Shown: positions 45,074 through 53,998 of the stretch, piece after piece
Layout of the letters: every line of letters begins with the position of its first letter
Position numbering within the stretch: position 1 is the first letter of the stretch
Position numbers and translations under genes: made by a program
Assembly: GCA_947567425.1 (NCBI GenBank)
Contig: CANOLV010000003.1
Location: forward strand, 62,001-126,000
Direction: 5' to 3'
Length of the DNA stretch: 64,000 nt
Origin: an uncultured Porphyromonadaceae bacterium
GTDB taxonomy: Bacteria; Bacteroidota; Bacteroidia; Bacteroidales; Muribaculaceae
The notes under the pieces: model-generated
The model's input: the letters and a program-made list of their open reading frames with translations, nothing else
Databases searched by the model: none
Told to the model about the DNA's origin: nothing

Positions 45074-45457
45074 CTATTGATGATTGTCATAGTCAGACTG
45101 TTCCACTTCCCTAAGGAGCTCGCGCAGTTCGTCAGTGCTGATATTCTCATCCTTGACCAACGTTGACACCACACCGAGATAGGAGTTTTTGAAATAGCGT
45201 CGGACTATTGATTTAAGTGTCTTCGCTCCCATCTCCTGCTCAGATATGATGGGGTAGTACTGATACGTTTTTCCGTATGTTTTGTGCGAAAGAAATCCTT
45301 TCTCTTCAAGTCCACGGACTATTGTGGATATGGTGTTGAAGTGTGGCTGTGGATCGTCATACTTGCCGACGATGTCTTTAACGAACATAGCCCCTTCGTC
45401 CCAGAAGAATTTCATGATTTCTTCTTCTTTTGCAGTAAGTTCCTTCATATTGGTCAT
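45074..45457 (-). CDS. BlaI/MecI/CopY-family transcriptional repressor
   Basis: 127-residue winged-helix repressor. It begins Met-Thr-Asn-Met-Lys-Glu-Leu-Thr-Ala; a second Met at residue 4 could also start. The family motifs LTAKEEEIMKFFWDEGAMFVKDI, FNTISTIVRGLEEKGFL and KTYQYYPI are clear. Repression is relieved by proteolysis by the M56 partner in well-studied cases (family knowledge). It lies immediately upstream of that partner gene. Three symmetric operator-like dyads (45488-45544) overlap and precede its promoter. Confidence 0.93.
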   Translation of the reverse strand: MTNMKELTAKEEEIMKFFWDEGAMFVKDIVGKYDDPQPHFNTISTIVRGLEEKGFLSHKTYGKTYQYYPIISEQEMGAKTLKSIVRRYFKNSYLGVVSTLVKDENISTDELRELLREVEQSDYDNHQ

Positions 45458-45480
45458 ACTTGTTGAGATTATATTTTCCG

Positions 45481-45544
45481 CAAATATAACTATAATTTTT
45501 AGTTTAAACTATAAGAAATAGTTATTTAACTATATTTAATAGTT
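45481..45544 (-). promoter_or_regulatory. blaI promoter and triple operator
   Basis: The minus-strand -7 box TATATTTG is at 45488-45481, with the gene start at 45457. Three 17-base dyads of form AACTAT-N5-ATAGTT occupy 45488-45504 (one mismatch), 45507-45523 (perfect) and 45528-45544 (perfect), with centres 19 and 21 bases apart. They cover the -7 box edge and extend upstream across the -33 region. This is the size and placement expected for cooperative binding of a BlaI-type repressor; binding itself is inferred. Confidence 0.72.
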
Positions 45545-45569
45545 ATGTACATTGTCTCTATATTTGGAT

Positions 45570-45622
45570 AAAAAACATCCCCGCATACAAAGGTCATATT
45601 TGAGACCGTCATACGCGGGGAT
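45570..45622 (-). terminator. Terminator after pyrD
   Basis: On the minus strand ATCCCCGC (45622-45615) pairs with GCGGGGAT (45584-45577), with an inner GGTC/GACC stem (near 45606-45592), followed by GTTTTTT (45576-45570). It follows the pyrD stop at 45646 by about 24 bases. Confidence 0.85.
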
Positions 45623-45645
45623 TAGGATGTTACTGGGGATTAACG

Positions 45646-46551
45646 CTATATTATGCCCACAATTTCGTTGATGTCAGATATGCCATGGCGTTCACAATAT
45701 TCCGTTATTTCATCTATGATTTTGACGGTTATCGCCGGGTCGATGAAGTTGGCGGTGCCGACCTCAACAGCCGAGGCTCCGGCCATCATAAATTCGAGAG
45801 CGTCACGGCCGTTCATAATACCGCCCAATCCGATGACGGGTATATTGACGGCATGTGCCGTTTGCCACACCATTCTTACCGCGACAGGGCGTACTGCCGG
45901 ACCGGAAAGACCTCCGGTCACTGTTGACAGATATGGTCGACGTCGTTCAACATCTATGGCCATGCCTAAAAGGGTATTTATCAAAGAGACCGAATCGGCC
46001 CCTTCGGCCTCTACGGCTTTGGCTATATCCGCAATGCTCGTCACGTTGGGCGACAGCTTTACAATTAGTGTTTTGGGGAATGCACGGCGGACAGCTTTGG
46101 TCACCTCGGCCGCGCCTGAGCATGTGGTACCGAACGCCATTCCACCTTGCTTCACATTCGGACAGGAGATGTTGACCTCTATAGCATTGATTTTATCAAG
46201 TGGAGCGAGCTTCTCGCACACCGCCACATAGTCGTCTATCGTGGCTCCTGACACATTGACTATGACATGTGTGTCGAGATGTTTGATGCGCGGATATATG
46301 TTGTCGATGAAGTAGTCCACGCCTTTGTTTTGCAGACCGACTGCATTGAGCATTCCTGACGGAGTCTCGGCCATTCGCGGGTAGGGATTTCCTTCACGGT
46401 GGTTAAGCGTAGTGCCTTTGACTATGAATCCGCCGAGCCTGTTTAAATCTATGAAGTCGGAAAATTCTTCACCATATCCGAACGTTCCGGATGCTGTCAA
46501 TACCGGATTTTTGAGTTGCAGATTCGCTATGTTTACGTTTAGATTTACCAT
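45646..46551 (-). CDS. pyrD: Dihydroorotate dehydrogenase B, catalytic subunit
   Basis: FMN enzyme oxidising dihydroorotate to orotate in pyrimidine synthesis, type 1B. The 301-residue product has [10 protein letters not shown], the [17 protein letters not shown] segment and the catalytic-loop cysteine in [34 protein letters not shown] and [19 protein letters not shown] (FMN phosphate site) are also present. Its partner PyrK, the NAD/FAD/2Fe-2S subunit, lies directly upstream with a 7-base overlap (46545-46551), so they form the heterotetramer. The Cys in place of Ser distinguishes class 1 from class 2. Confidence 0.96.
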   Translation of the reverse strand: MVNLNVNIANLQLKNPVLTASGTFGYGEEFSDFIDLNRLGGFIVKGTTLNHREGNPYPRMAETPSGMLNAVGLQNKGVDYFIDNIYPRIKHLDTHVIVNVSGATIDDYVAVCEKLAPLDKINAIEVNISCPNVKQGGMAFGTTCSGAAEVTKAVRRAFPKTLIVKLSPNVTSIADIAKAVEAEGADSVSLINTLLGMAIDVERRRPYLSTVTGGLSGPAVRPVAVRMVWQTAHAVNIPVIGLGGIMNGRDALEFMMAGASAVEVGTANFIDPAITVKIIDEITEYCERHGISDINEIVGII

Positions 46552-47312
46552 GTCAGCTCTCTTGTATTAAATATTGGACCTTCCGTACATACGCATACAT
46601 TGCCTTTAACCGTATTTTCTACGCAACAAAGGCAGGCACCAAGGCCGCAGGCCATCATGTTTTCTAACGAAACTTCACATTCGGTGCCGATCTTTTTTGC
46701 CACATTGGCCACGGCCTTCATCATCGGAGCAGGTCCGCAGCAATATATCATATCCCAGGTTTGTTCAAGTGCGCTATTCAGCGTCACGAGACCTTTCTCT
46801 CCAAGAGAACCGTCTTCTGTAGAGATGTGCACCGGTCCTATTTTCTCAAATTCTTCTAATTCGAGAATGTCCTTGGCCGATCTGGCACCCAACAGGAACT
46901 CCGGATTAAAGCCGTTTTCGCGAAGTACCTTGCCCCAATAAAGCATGGGCGCTACGCCCACGCCACCTCCGGCAAGAAGGAATTTCCCGCAATTGGCTGG
47001 AAGCTTGAAATAGTTTCCTAATGGAAGTACGAGATTGACTGTGTCTCCGGGCGATTTTTGGAGTAGGGCACTTGTGCCGTCGCCGGCTTTTCTGACAAGG
47101 AGCCATAGCATATTGTCGCTCTTGTCTACGTAATTTACGGAAATCGGCCTTCTGAGAAAAGTCGTTTTGGAATTGTCTACGGCTACTTGGACGAACTGTC
47201 CCGGACGGATGTCGGGCAAATCGTGGCCGATTGGCGACAATATTAATAATGAGTAGAGGTCATGAAGACGGCGGTTTTCGACGACCTCGAAGTCAAGAAT
47301 AAATTTTTTCAT
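46545..47312 (-). CDS. pyrK: Dihydroorotate dehydrogenase B electron transfer subunit
   Basis: Ferredoxin-NAD reductase-like subunit linking PyrD to NAD+. Start is the ATG at 47312 (Met-Lys-Lys-Phe-Ile-Leu-Asp-Phe); a longer frame adds 4 codons. It has 255 residues with an FAD site ([11 protein letters not shown]), a nucleotide-binding [12 protein letters not shown] and a C-terminal cysteine cluster ([12 protein letters not shown] and [10 protein letters not shown]) for a 2Fe-2S centre. The -7 box TATCTTTG lies at 47343-47336. An XRE regulator gene ends 50 bases upstream of this start, with a TTTGCAAATG word in the gap. Confidence 0.95.
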   Translation of the reverse strand: MKKFILDFEVVENRRLHDLYSLLILSPIGHDLPDIRPGQFVQVAVDNSKTTFLRRPISVNYVDKSDNMLWLLVRKAGDGTSALLQKSPGDTVNLVLPLGNYFKLPANCGKFLLAGGGVGVAPMLYWGKVLRENGFNPEFLLGARSAKDILELEEFEKIGPVHISTEDGSLGEKGLVTLNSALEQTWDMIYCCGPAPMMKAVANVAKKIGTECEVSLENMMACGLGACLCCVENTVKGNVCVCTEGPIFNTRELTW

Positions 47313-47335
47313 AAACCTTTGCAAATGCGATTATG

Positions 47336-47343
47336 CAAAGATA
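47336..47343 (-). promoter_or_regulatory. -7 box TATCTTTG for pyrK-pyrD, overlapping a TGCAAAG word
   Basis: The minus strand reads TATCTTTG at 47343-47336, 24 bases before the pyrK start. A TGCAAAG word (47334-47340) overlaps the box, and TTTGCAAAT (47318-47326) lies in the leader. The -33 region falls in the XRE stop region and shows no TTG at ideal spacing. Confidence 0.6.
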
Positions 47344-47362
47344 GTGATTTTATCCAAAATAC

Positions 47363-47920
47363 CTATGAACCTTTGGGGACGAAAGTCTCGAAGCTTTTGT
47401 CGGAGTAGAGCACCATTATGCTGACCACTCGGCGGCCTGAATCAAGGTTCAAGGACAGGGATGACGGATGATGCTCGTCGGCATTGAGCTGACGGGCAGG
47501 TGATGGGTGCTTCTTCTGCTCGGTTTCGTCTTGTGCACTCCTTATATATGCCGTTTTTTCTGCTTGACTTTTAGATTGGTCGACTTTGCCGATATCGAAA
47601 ATCGAACTTAGCGATGGGATAAAGTCCTGTTCATCTGAGCTTTCTTCTTGGTCTAACTCTGTGTTTTCGTCGTTTTGAGCTTCTGAGATTTCAATATTTC
47701 CGTCCGTCGTCATATCCCCTTCACCAAACATGAGCCACAGCACGGATAATTTGGGATAGGCTTCATGGATCTTGCCTATCACCTCGTCGCTGACCTTTTT
47801 GTTGCGTCCGTTTAGTAGCTGGGATAATGACGGTCGTGGGATTCCACACGTATCTGCAAACTGGGAATTTGGAATTCCAAGCGTGTCAAGAAAAATTTTT
47901 ATCCGAGAGGGTATGTCCAT
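47363..47920 (-). CDS. XRE-family DNA-binding regulator with disordered acidic tail
   Basis: 185-residue protein. Start ATG 47920 (Met-Asp-Ile-Pro-Ser-Arg-Ile) is preferred, since the frame's earlier start would overlap the promoter. Residues about 3-65 form a helix-turn-helix of the XRE type (SQFADTCGIPRPSLSQLLNGRNKKVS). A long Glu/Asp/Ser-rich disordered region follows (about 80-150), and a C-terminal strand-like segment (SGRRVVSIMVLYSDKSFETFVPKGS) may be a small dimerisation or ligand domain. It lies next to pyrK-pyrD. The gene is preceded by a strong promoter (47951-47982) that overlaps a TGCAAATG word, hinting at autoregulation. Confidence 0.85.
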   Translation of the reverse strand: MDIPSRIKIFLDTLGIPNSQFADTCGIPRPSLSQLLNGRNKKVSDEVIGKIHEAYPKLSVLWLMFGEGDMTTDGNIEISEAQNDENTELDQEESSDEQDFIPSLSSIFDIGKVDQSKSQAEKTAYIRSAQDETEQKKHPSPARQLNADEHHPSSLSLNLDSGRRVVSIMVLYSDKSFETFVPKGS

Positions 47921-47950
47921 TTCAAATTCTATTTTGCAATTACCAGTGTG

Positions 47951-47982
47951 CAAATGTAATTAATTAAATTGTAAATGCCAAA
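47951..47982 (-). promoter_or_regulatory. Promoter for the XRE regulator gene
   Basis: On the minus strand TTTG at 47982-47979, a 20-base spacer and TACATTTG at 47958-47951 match the Bacteroidota consensus well. The -7 box overlaps a TGCAAATG word on the plus strand (47949-47956). The leader would be about 25 bases. Confidence 0.7.
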
Positions 47983-48660
47983 TTTAATATTCTAAATTCT
48001 TAATTCGCATTTGTAATCTGATAAAAGTGTGAATTTGCAAACGGCAATGGAATAGCCGGATATCGGTTGATGTAGTACTTCATATATTGTATGTATAATA
48101 TATGGTAATCAGTTGTTTATATTGATATTTTCTCTTGTGCGGACCGAAGTCCGTGTAATCACCAAGAGTATTTATACAGATGCTTTAACTTTTATTCGCA
48201 ATAAATATGGGGAATAGGGTGTTATGGCGTATGTATTTAATGGTTAATGTATGTAATTAGGATTTGCAACTATGTTATTAACATAATTGAAACTAAATAT
48301 TATAAGGTAAATAGTCCAATTTGTTGATTGCGATTGTAATTCGATTGCGATTCTATTTGAGAATAATAATTACAACTGCATCAGTTGCAATTTGAAAATA
48401 TGATTTACAAATTCAATTGTGCCCATAAACGTATGCTTTTGCAAATTCAAACTTGACTATTTGCTTTCATGTTTGTAAAACAAAGGAAATGGGAATTTCG
48501 ATTGATGCATTATCCAACTTTAACATTGTAAATAGCTGTATTTGTGCATTTTAAATCTAATTCACAATTGCGATGTATATTTAACCTTAAATGCAAATTT
48601 TTACACATGTTATAAAACATATTTTCTTTTGCATATTTGGAGTGTCGCCCATGGGAATAC
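47964..48660. other. About 700-base AT-rich gene-free region with recurrent ATTTGCAA words
   Basis: No plausible coding sequence lies here; the only longer open frame (48542-48769, plus) has no family resemblance and runs across the uvrA terminator and uvrA stop. The stretch is visibly AT-rich compared with its neighbours. It contains repeated ATTTGCAA/TTGCAAAT-like words (list in findings), a direct repeat GATTGCGATT (48326-48335 and 48343-48352), a 15-base palindrome TATGTTATTAACATA (48271-48285), an inverted repeat CATATATT/AATATATG (48081-48104) and a nested hairpin (48132-48168). Probably regulatory DNA, possibly with a small RNA. Confidence 0.7.
48132..48168. ncRNA. Nested hairpin in the gene-free region, possible structured RNA element
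   Basis: CTCTTG (48132-48137) pairs with CAAGAG (48163-48168). Inside, GCGGAC (48139-48144) pairs with GTCCGT (48149-48154, one G-T) over a CGAA loop. The GC-rich inner stem stands out from the AT-rich surroundings. No promoter or terminator was clearly identified for a small RNA, so this is only a candidate. Confidence 0.35.
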
Positions 48661-48662
48661 AG

Positions 48663-48708
48663 AAAGTCGGGAAGAAAACAGTGTTAAAACTGTGCTCTTC
48701 CCGACTTT
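48663..48708 (-). terminator. Terminator after uvrA
   Basis: AAAGTCGGGAAGA (48663-48675) pairs perfectly with TCTTCCCGACTTT (48696-48708). An inner ACAGT/ACTGT stem (48678-48682 / 48689-48693) extends the structure. It lies about 30 bases beyond the uvrA stop. Confidence 0.85.
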
Positions 48709-48739
48709 TAAGTCTGTATATAGCTTGGATTCAGTAGCT

Positions 48740-51565
48740 TTAGTGCAATTCTTCTGCTATAAAACGTGAGGTTGGCGAAGATCCTTCCGCGATTTCTTCG
48801 GGTGTTCCTTCTGCTATTATCATACCGCCGTTCTTTCCCCCTTCTGGACCCATGTCGATAATATGGTCGGCGCATTTCAGAACGTCAAGATTGTGTTCGA
48901 TGACGAGCACTGTGTTTCCCTTCTCTACAAGCCTGTTCAAAACCCCGAGAAGAACATTGATATCTTCAAAGTGCAGTCCGGTGGTGGGCTCATCGAGAAT
49001 GAACAATGTCTTTCCTGTATCTTTCTTTGCGAGTTCGGTGGCAAGCTTGACACGCTGGTTTTCGCCCCCTGACAAGGTGCTTGACGGTTGACCCAGCTTG
49101 ATGTAGCCAAGTCCTATTTCCTGAAGCACTTTTATTTTTTTTAGGATGTTAGGGATACCTGCAAAAAACTCGACAGCTTGGTTTATCGTCATGTCAAGGA
49201 CGTCGGCAATCGACTTCCCTTTGAAGCGCACCTCAAGGGTTTCACGGTTATAGCGTTTGCCTCCGCACACCTCACAAGGCACCAGTACGTCCGGCAGAAA
49301 GTTCATTTCTATGGTTTTGTAGCCATTTCCGCCACATGCCTCGCAACGCCCCCCTGACACGTTGAATGAAAAGCGTCCGGGCTTATAACCGCGTATTTTT
49401 GCTTCAGGCAAATTTACGTATAGATTCCTTATGTCGGAGAACACTCCTGTATATGTGGCGGGATTCGATCTTGGCGATTTGCCTAAAGGAGACTGGTCTA
49501 CCGTGACTACCTTGTCGATATGTTCCAATCCTTCGATGGATCGATATGGCAGAGGCTCTTGGTTTGATCTGTAGAAATGACGGCTTAAAATCGGCTGCAA
49601 TGTTGAGTTTATAAGACTGGACTTGCCGCTGCCTGAGACTCCGGCCACGCAAACAAACTTTCCTAAAGGCAGACTAAGGTCCACGTTCTTCAGATTGTGT
49701 CCTGTGCATCCTTTCAATGCGAGGAATTTGCCGTTACCCTTACGTCGTTCTTCCTGCATGGCGATTGTTTTTTCGCCGTTTAGGTAATCTGCCGTGAGAG
49801 TGTGCGTGTGAAGCATCTCCTGAGGCGTACCGGCAAAGACTACGTTGCCGCCTTTTCGCCCGGCATTTGGCCCAATGTCCACTACATAGTCGGCTTCGAG
49901 CATTATGTCCTTGTCGTGCTCGACCACGATTATGGAATTTTGCGCATCGCGCAGACGCTTCAGGGAGTCTATCAGGCGTTTGTTATCGCGCTGATGAAGT
50001 CCTATGCTCGGCTCGTCGAGTATGTACAGCACGTTCACGAGCTGTGAGCCAAGCTGTGTGGCAAGACGTATGCGCTGGCTTTCTCCTCCTGAAAGAGTCG
50101 CGGAATTTCTGTTCAGCGACAGATATTCGAGTCCTACCTCGACAAGAAACTGTAATCGCGAACGAATCTCTTTGATTATTTCAGTTCCTATCAGCTTTTG
50201 TTGTTTGGAAAGCCTGCTTTCTACAGTAGTGGTCCATTCATACAGATCTGAAATGTCCATACTTGCCAGCTGTGCTATGTTTTTGCCGTCGATAAAAAAG
50301 TGCAAGGCCTCCTTGTTGAGCCTGGAGCCTCCGCATTCAGGGCATGTGGCACGCGAGTAGAATTGCCCGCTCCATTTCTGAGCTTTTGACGAGGCCTCTT
50401 CGCTTTGCTGTATTTCAAGATATTTTACAAGGCCTTCATACTCTCTGAAGTATCCGAATGTATTTTGTGATTCAGTTTTAAGCACCAGCCTTTCGGTAGT
50501 TCCGTTGAGTATATCATTAAGTGCCTCTTCGCTCAGGTCTTTTATAGGAGTTTTGATTGTCTGTCCGTATTTTTCGCATATCGCGGCAATCTGCCAGAAT
50601 ATCATCGTATTCTTATAACTTCCCAAAGCGGCTATGCCTCCATTATATATCGACAATGAATTGTCTGGAATAAGCTTCTCCTTGTCAACGATATTGACAT
50701 ACCCAAGCCCCTTGCAGCACGGGCAGGCTCCTTGTGGCGAATTGAACGAAAAGTTGTGCGGAGCCGGCTCCCGGTATGATATTCCGCTCTCCGGATCCAT
50801 CAGCATCTGGCTGTAATGTCCTATGGTGTCGTTGTCGACATCATAGATCATCAATTGCTTCCCGCCTTGTTGCAAGGCTTTATTGACCGAATCACGAAGT
50901 CTTTCCGATTCATTGCCGCTTACTTTCATCTTGTCGATTACAAGTTCAATGGAGTGATTCTTGTATCTGTCGAGCTTCATCCCGAAAGAGATCTCCTTCA
51001 TCTCTCCGTCGACCCTGACCGTAAGGAAGCCTTTCTTGCGCAACTGCTCAAACAATTCCTTGTAGTGGCCTTTACGGTTCTTGATCACGGGAGAGAGGAT
51101 GTATATGCGTTTGCCGGCATATTTCTCTTCAATCATGTCGACAATCTTCTCCTCGGTATACTTCACCATCGGTGCTCCGGAAATGTAGCTTACGGCTTCG
51201 CCGATTCGGGCATAGAGCAGACGCAGGTAGTCATACACTTCGGTAGTGGTGCCGATGGTGCTTCGGGGATTCTTGTTGACGGTCTTCTGCTCTATAGCAA
51301 TTACGGGGCTTAGTCCGGATATATTGTCCACATCCGGGCGTTCAAGCGTACCGAGCATGTTCCTCGCATACGATGAAAATGTTTCGATATAACGTCGCTG
51401 GCCCTCGGCAAATATTGTGTCGAATGCCAATGACGATTTTCCGCTTCCGCTAAGTCCTGTGATCACGGTTAGCGAGTTGTGTGGTATGTCCACATCGATA
51501 TTCTTAAGGTTGTGCACCCGTGCGCCAAGCACCGAGAGTTTGCCTTTCTGTTCGGGTATAGACAT
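48740..51565 (-). CDS. uvrA: Excinuclease ABC subunit UvrA
   Basis: DNA damage recognition ATPase of nucleotide excision repair. The 941-residue product has two ABC modules: [12 protein letters not shown] near the start, [12 protein letters not shown] in the second half, and two [12 protein letters not shown] / [12 protein letters not shown] signatures. Zinc-binding cysteine sets are at [19 protein letters not shown] and [19 protein letters not shown] with [10 protein letters not shown]. Length and motif order are normal. It stands alone on the minus strand; no uvrB or uvrC is nearby. The lytic transglycosylase gene upstream (51620) is 54 bases away. Confidence 0.97.
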   Translation of the reverse strand: MSIPEQKGKLSVLGARVHNLKNIDVDIPHNSLTVITGLSGSGKSSLAFDTIFAEGQRRYIETFSSYARNMLGTLERPDVDNISGLSPVIAIEQKTVNKNPRSTIGTTTEVYDYLRLLYARIGEAVSYISGAPMVKYTEEKIVDMIEEKYAGKRIYILSPVIKNRKGHYKELFEQLRKKGFLTVRVDGEMKEISFGMKLDRYKNHSIELVIDKMKVSGNESERLRDSVNKALQQGGKQLMIYDVDNDTIGHYSQMLMDPESGISYREPAPHNFSFNSPQGACPCCKGLGYVNIVDKEKLIPDNSLSIYNGGIAALGSYKNTMIFWQIAAICEKYGQTIKTPIKDLSEEALNDILNGTTERLVLKTESQNTFGYFREYEGLVKYLEIQQSEEASSKAQKWSGQFYSRATCPECGGSRLNKEALHFFIDGKNIAQLASMDISDLYEWTTTVESRLSKQQKLIGTEIIKEIRSRLQFLVEVGLEYLSLNRNSATLSGGESQRIRLATQLGSQLVNVLYILDEPSIGLHQRDNKRLIDSLKRLRDAQNSIIVVEHDKDIMLEADYVVDIGPNAGRKGGNVVFAGTPQEMLHTHTLTADYLNGEKTIAMQEERRKGNGKFLALKGCTGHNLKNVDLSLPLGKFVCVAGVSGSGKSSLINSTLQPILSRHFYRSNQEPLPYRSIEGLEHIDKVVTVDQSPLGKSPRSNPATYTGVFSDIRNLYVNLPEAKIRGYKPGRFSFNVSGGRCEACGGNGYKTIEMNFLPDVLVPCEVCGGKRYNRETLEVRFKGKSIADVLDMTINQAVEFFAGIPNILKKIKVLQEIGLGYIKLGQPSSTLSGGENQRVKLATELAKKDTGKTLFILDEPTTGLHFEDINVLLGVLNRLVEKGNTVLVIEHNLDVLKCADHIIDMGPEGGKNGGMIIAEGTPEEIAEGSSPTSRFIAEELH

Positions 51566-51619
51566 GTGTAGTTTTCCTTTTTGCTATATTTATCTGAGTG
51601 AATCTATAGGACGCCGAAA

Positions 51620-52579
51620 TCAATATACCCAGTTTTTGTTATAGATGGTCTTCCGTTGGGTAGATCGTTTCATATCGTCCTTATGAGGTATTTTCACTTT
51701 ATATGTTTTACCTGTTTTATTGGGCAGGGATTTCGCTCTGATCCATGGATTATATTCACGGAGAATCATAAAGTTTATACCATGTTTTTGTGCCCAGGTT
51801 GGCCAGTCCTCTACCGGTCCGTTGACCTCGACAGTCTCGGTTCTTACAGGCTGGTAAAGCTGGTCGCTTTGGATAATGAACCCATATTCACGTGGATTTT
51901 CCATGATCAATTTCATGGCCAGCAACCGGAACATGTAGCGCGAAGTTTCGTCTACGAGGTACAGGTCGTAAGCGGTTGACGCATTCTGCGAAGCGAGTTC
52001 TTTCGTGATTCGAGCCATGCCTCCGTTATAGGAGGCTGCCACCGATTCCCAGTTGCCGTATTTTTTATATGCATCTTTCAAATAGCGACATGCCGCGGCT
52101 GTTGCCTTTTCGGTGTTGTATCGTTCGTCGACAAACTCGTTCACTTCAAGCCCGTACTGCTTGGCGGTCGATGCGATGAACTGCCATAGACCTGCGGCCT
52201 TGGCCCCGGAGTATGCCCGTGGATTAAGGGTGCTCTCTATGCAGGCCAGATATATGATATCCTCAGGAACGCCGTTTTTCTTCAGTATCGGTATGATTTC
52301 CGGGAAATATCGGTTGGCTCGCTTGAACAGAAGCAACGTGTTTCCGTGGGTGTATGTCATAGCTGTAAGTTCTCGGTCAAGACGTTCATACATGTCGATT
52401 CTGTCAAGATCGATTCTGTTGCCTGCAAATGTTACGGAACTTGGTATCACAGGACTCTGGACCACCGGATTGCCGTCAGCTCCGGTCAGGGGAAATCCTG
52501 CCGAAATATTCAGTGGAGCTATGGATGCGATAGCTGACACCGCAAATATGGTCAATAGATATCTTTTTGCTGATTTCAT
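51620..52579 (-). CDS. Lytic transglycosylase (SLT domain, MltD-like)
   Basis: 319-residue secreted peptidoglycan-cleaving enzyme with signal peptide (about 1-27). The Slt domain (about 85-240) has catalytic Glu in [23 protein letters not shown], then [34 protein letters not shown]. The C-terminal segment ends [12 protein letters not shown], resembling the LysM-like entry of MltD but without a full repeat series. It lies 29 bases downstream of the T9SS type-B gene on the minus strand. Confidence 0.9.
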   Translation of the reverse strand: MKSAKRYLLTIFAVSAIASIAPLNISAGFPLTGADGNPVVQSPVIPSSVTFAGNRIDLDRIDMYERLDRELTAMTYTHGNTLLLFKRANRYFPEIIPILKKNGVPEDIIYLACIESTLNPRAYSGAKAAGLWQFIASTAKQYGLEVNEFVDERYNTEKATAAACRYLKDAYKKYGNWESVAASYNGGMARITKELASQNASTAYDLYLVDETSRYMFRLLAMKLIMENPREYGFIIQSDQLYQPVRTETVEVNGPVEDWPTWAQKHGINFMILREYNPWIRAKSLPNKTGKTYKVKIPHKDDMKRSTQRKTIYNKNWVY

Positions 52580-52608
52580 TTTTTTCTTTGTTTGTTGGTT
52601 TAAGCAGG

Positions 52609-53943
52609 TTAGTCGCCGGAAGTGCCGCGGCTTTTCTTGTAGTTGATGATGTTGATATCACCTTTCAGTTTATAGCTTTTGCCGTCTGCGCCTTTGGCAT
52701 TGATTATGTAATAATATACTCCGGCTGGGACAAGCTTACCGTTATATTTCCCGTCCCAGCCCGATGATGGATCATTGAAGGATGCCACTTTTACACCCCA
52801 GCGGTTGAATATGTGGCATTCAAAACTAACTATGGACTTGTAGCTGACCTTCCATATATCGTTGACGCCTTCCGACGAACCGGGCGAGAATGCATTTGGA
52901 CATTTTATATCCGATTCACCGATCGACACCTCGTATGTCGGACTGTAGTAGTCGCAGCTACCTGAAGCATTGCTTGCCACAAATCGCACGTAAGTAGTGC
53001 CGGCTTCCTTGAATGTATAGTTGAAGTCGATGTTGTTTTCGCGGTAGTCAATGATGTCGAAATTGGCATCGCGCGACATCTGCCATTCGGTGAATACGGC
53101 AGCATCGCTGATTGTTGCTGAAAATGCTATGTCAGCCGGTGCTGATCCTCCAAGAGAACCGCTTGATCCTGACGACTGCTCATTGTCGATTTCATTCTTA
53201 GTTTGTTCTGCGGAGGTTTCTGCTCTGACAGCCATAGCGTGATATTCCGTAGTCGATACTTCTTCGCCAAGTCCCCACTGCATCAGGAATCGGTCGCCGC
53301 TTAGAGTAAAGTCGGTGTTGCACAATGGCGCGTCGGCAAATATTGTCCCGGAAATATGTGCGTAGGTGGCCGTCTCTTCCTTAGTCTTGTAGATACCTGA
53401 GTCCGGATCATACTCAAGATTGAGGTAGTGCAGTTCGATCTCGCGGTTAAGTTCTTTGCCCTGTCCATTGACGGTGTAGTATCGGATGGGGCCGCCTCCG
53501 GAGCCGTCAAAGTTAATGGCCACATTTTGGCAGTCGCTGCTTTCTGTCGATACGCTGATTCCCTCAGCATGCAGTCTGTGTGAAGAATAATCGACCACCC
53601 AAAAGCAATACGTGCGTGATCCGTCGCGGATGATGTAGCCGGTGTCGCCCTCGACATTGGTAAGAGTCGACATGGCACCTTCGTATACTATGTCGTCGAT
53701 CGGTTCCGCATATCCGCCGCCAAGATTCCTGAATCTTGACCACTCCGGCTTTGACGATGCATTTTCGGATGAGTAAGTGATAGAGGCGCCATGTACATCA
53801 TACAGAACGTACACTTCATCAAGGCCGGTGGAGGACTCGGGAGCTATGGCGATCACTTCCCGGGAAATGCCGTTAAAACTAACTTGGCTATATCCGGGCA
53901 ACAGAATGTTTGCTGCAACTATGACGGTCAGAATCTTCTTCAT
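52609..53943 (-). CDS. Secreted protein with T9SS type B (gliding-motility CHU_C-like) C-terminal domain
   Basis: 444-residue protein with a signal peptide (about 1-19). The middle of about 300 residues has repeated beta-strand character. The C-terminal domain (about 352-440) has CPNAFSPGSSEGVNDIWKV, FECHIFNRWGVKV, GWDGKYNGKLVPAGVYYYII and a closing ING-type strand (KLKGDINIINYKK), the type B T9SS sorting signal. Expected to be exported by T9SS and surface-attached (family knowledge). No T9SS machinery gene is in the window. A -7 box TAACTTTG lies at 53970-53963. Confidence 0.82.
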   Translation of the reverse strand: MKKILTVIVAANILLPGYSQVSFNGISREVIAIAPESSTGLDEVYVLYDVHGASITYSSENASSKPEWSRFRNLGGGYAEPIDDIVYEGAMSTLTNVEGDTGYIIRDGSRTYCFWVVDYSSHRLHAEGISVSTESSDCQNVAINFDGSGGGPIRYYTVNGQGKELNREIELHYLNLEYDPDSGIYKTKEETATYAHISGTIFADAPLCNTDFTLSGDRFLMQWGLGEEVSTTEYHAMAVRAETSAEQTKNEIDNEQSSGSSGSLGGSAPADIAFSATISDAAVFTEWQMSRDANFDIIDYRENNIDFNYTFKEAGTTYVRFVASNASGSCDYYSPTYEVSIGESDIKCPNAFSPGSSEGVNDIWKVSYKSIVSFECHIFNRWGVKVASFNDPSSGWDGKYNGKLVPAGVYYYIINAKGADGKSYKLKGDINIINYKKSRGTSGD

Positions 53944-53962
53944 AAGGAGTCGGTTTGACCTG

Positions 53963-53970
53963 CAAAGTTA
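53963..53970 (-). promoter_or_regulatory. -7 box TAACTTTG for the T9SS type-B gene
   Basis: The minus strand reads TAACTTTG at 53970-53963, 19 bases before the start codon at 53943. No -33 TTG at the ideal distance. Confidence 0.5.
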
Positions 53971-53998
53971 CAAAATAATAATCAAACAATAGGTTGCG

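Noticed and set aside
44400-45460. Beta-lactam resistance island suggested by blaI/M56
   Set aside because: No beta-lactamase or penicillin-binding gene is adjacent; the pair is best read as a generic BlaI/M56 sensor.
47964-48660. Possible replication origin in the AT-rich gap
   Set aside because: Only one clear DnaA-box match (TTTTACACA at 48599-48607) and no dnaA, dnaN or similar genes nearby.
48542-48769. 75-codon open frame on the plus strand in the gene-free region
   Set aside because: Runs across the uvrA terminator and into its 3' end, with no similarity that I recognise.
50816-51313. 165-codon plus-strand open frame inside uvrA
   Set aside because: Antisense to uvrA with all motifs of uvrA intact on the minus strand.
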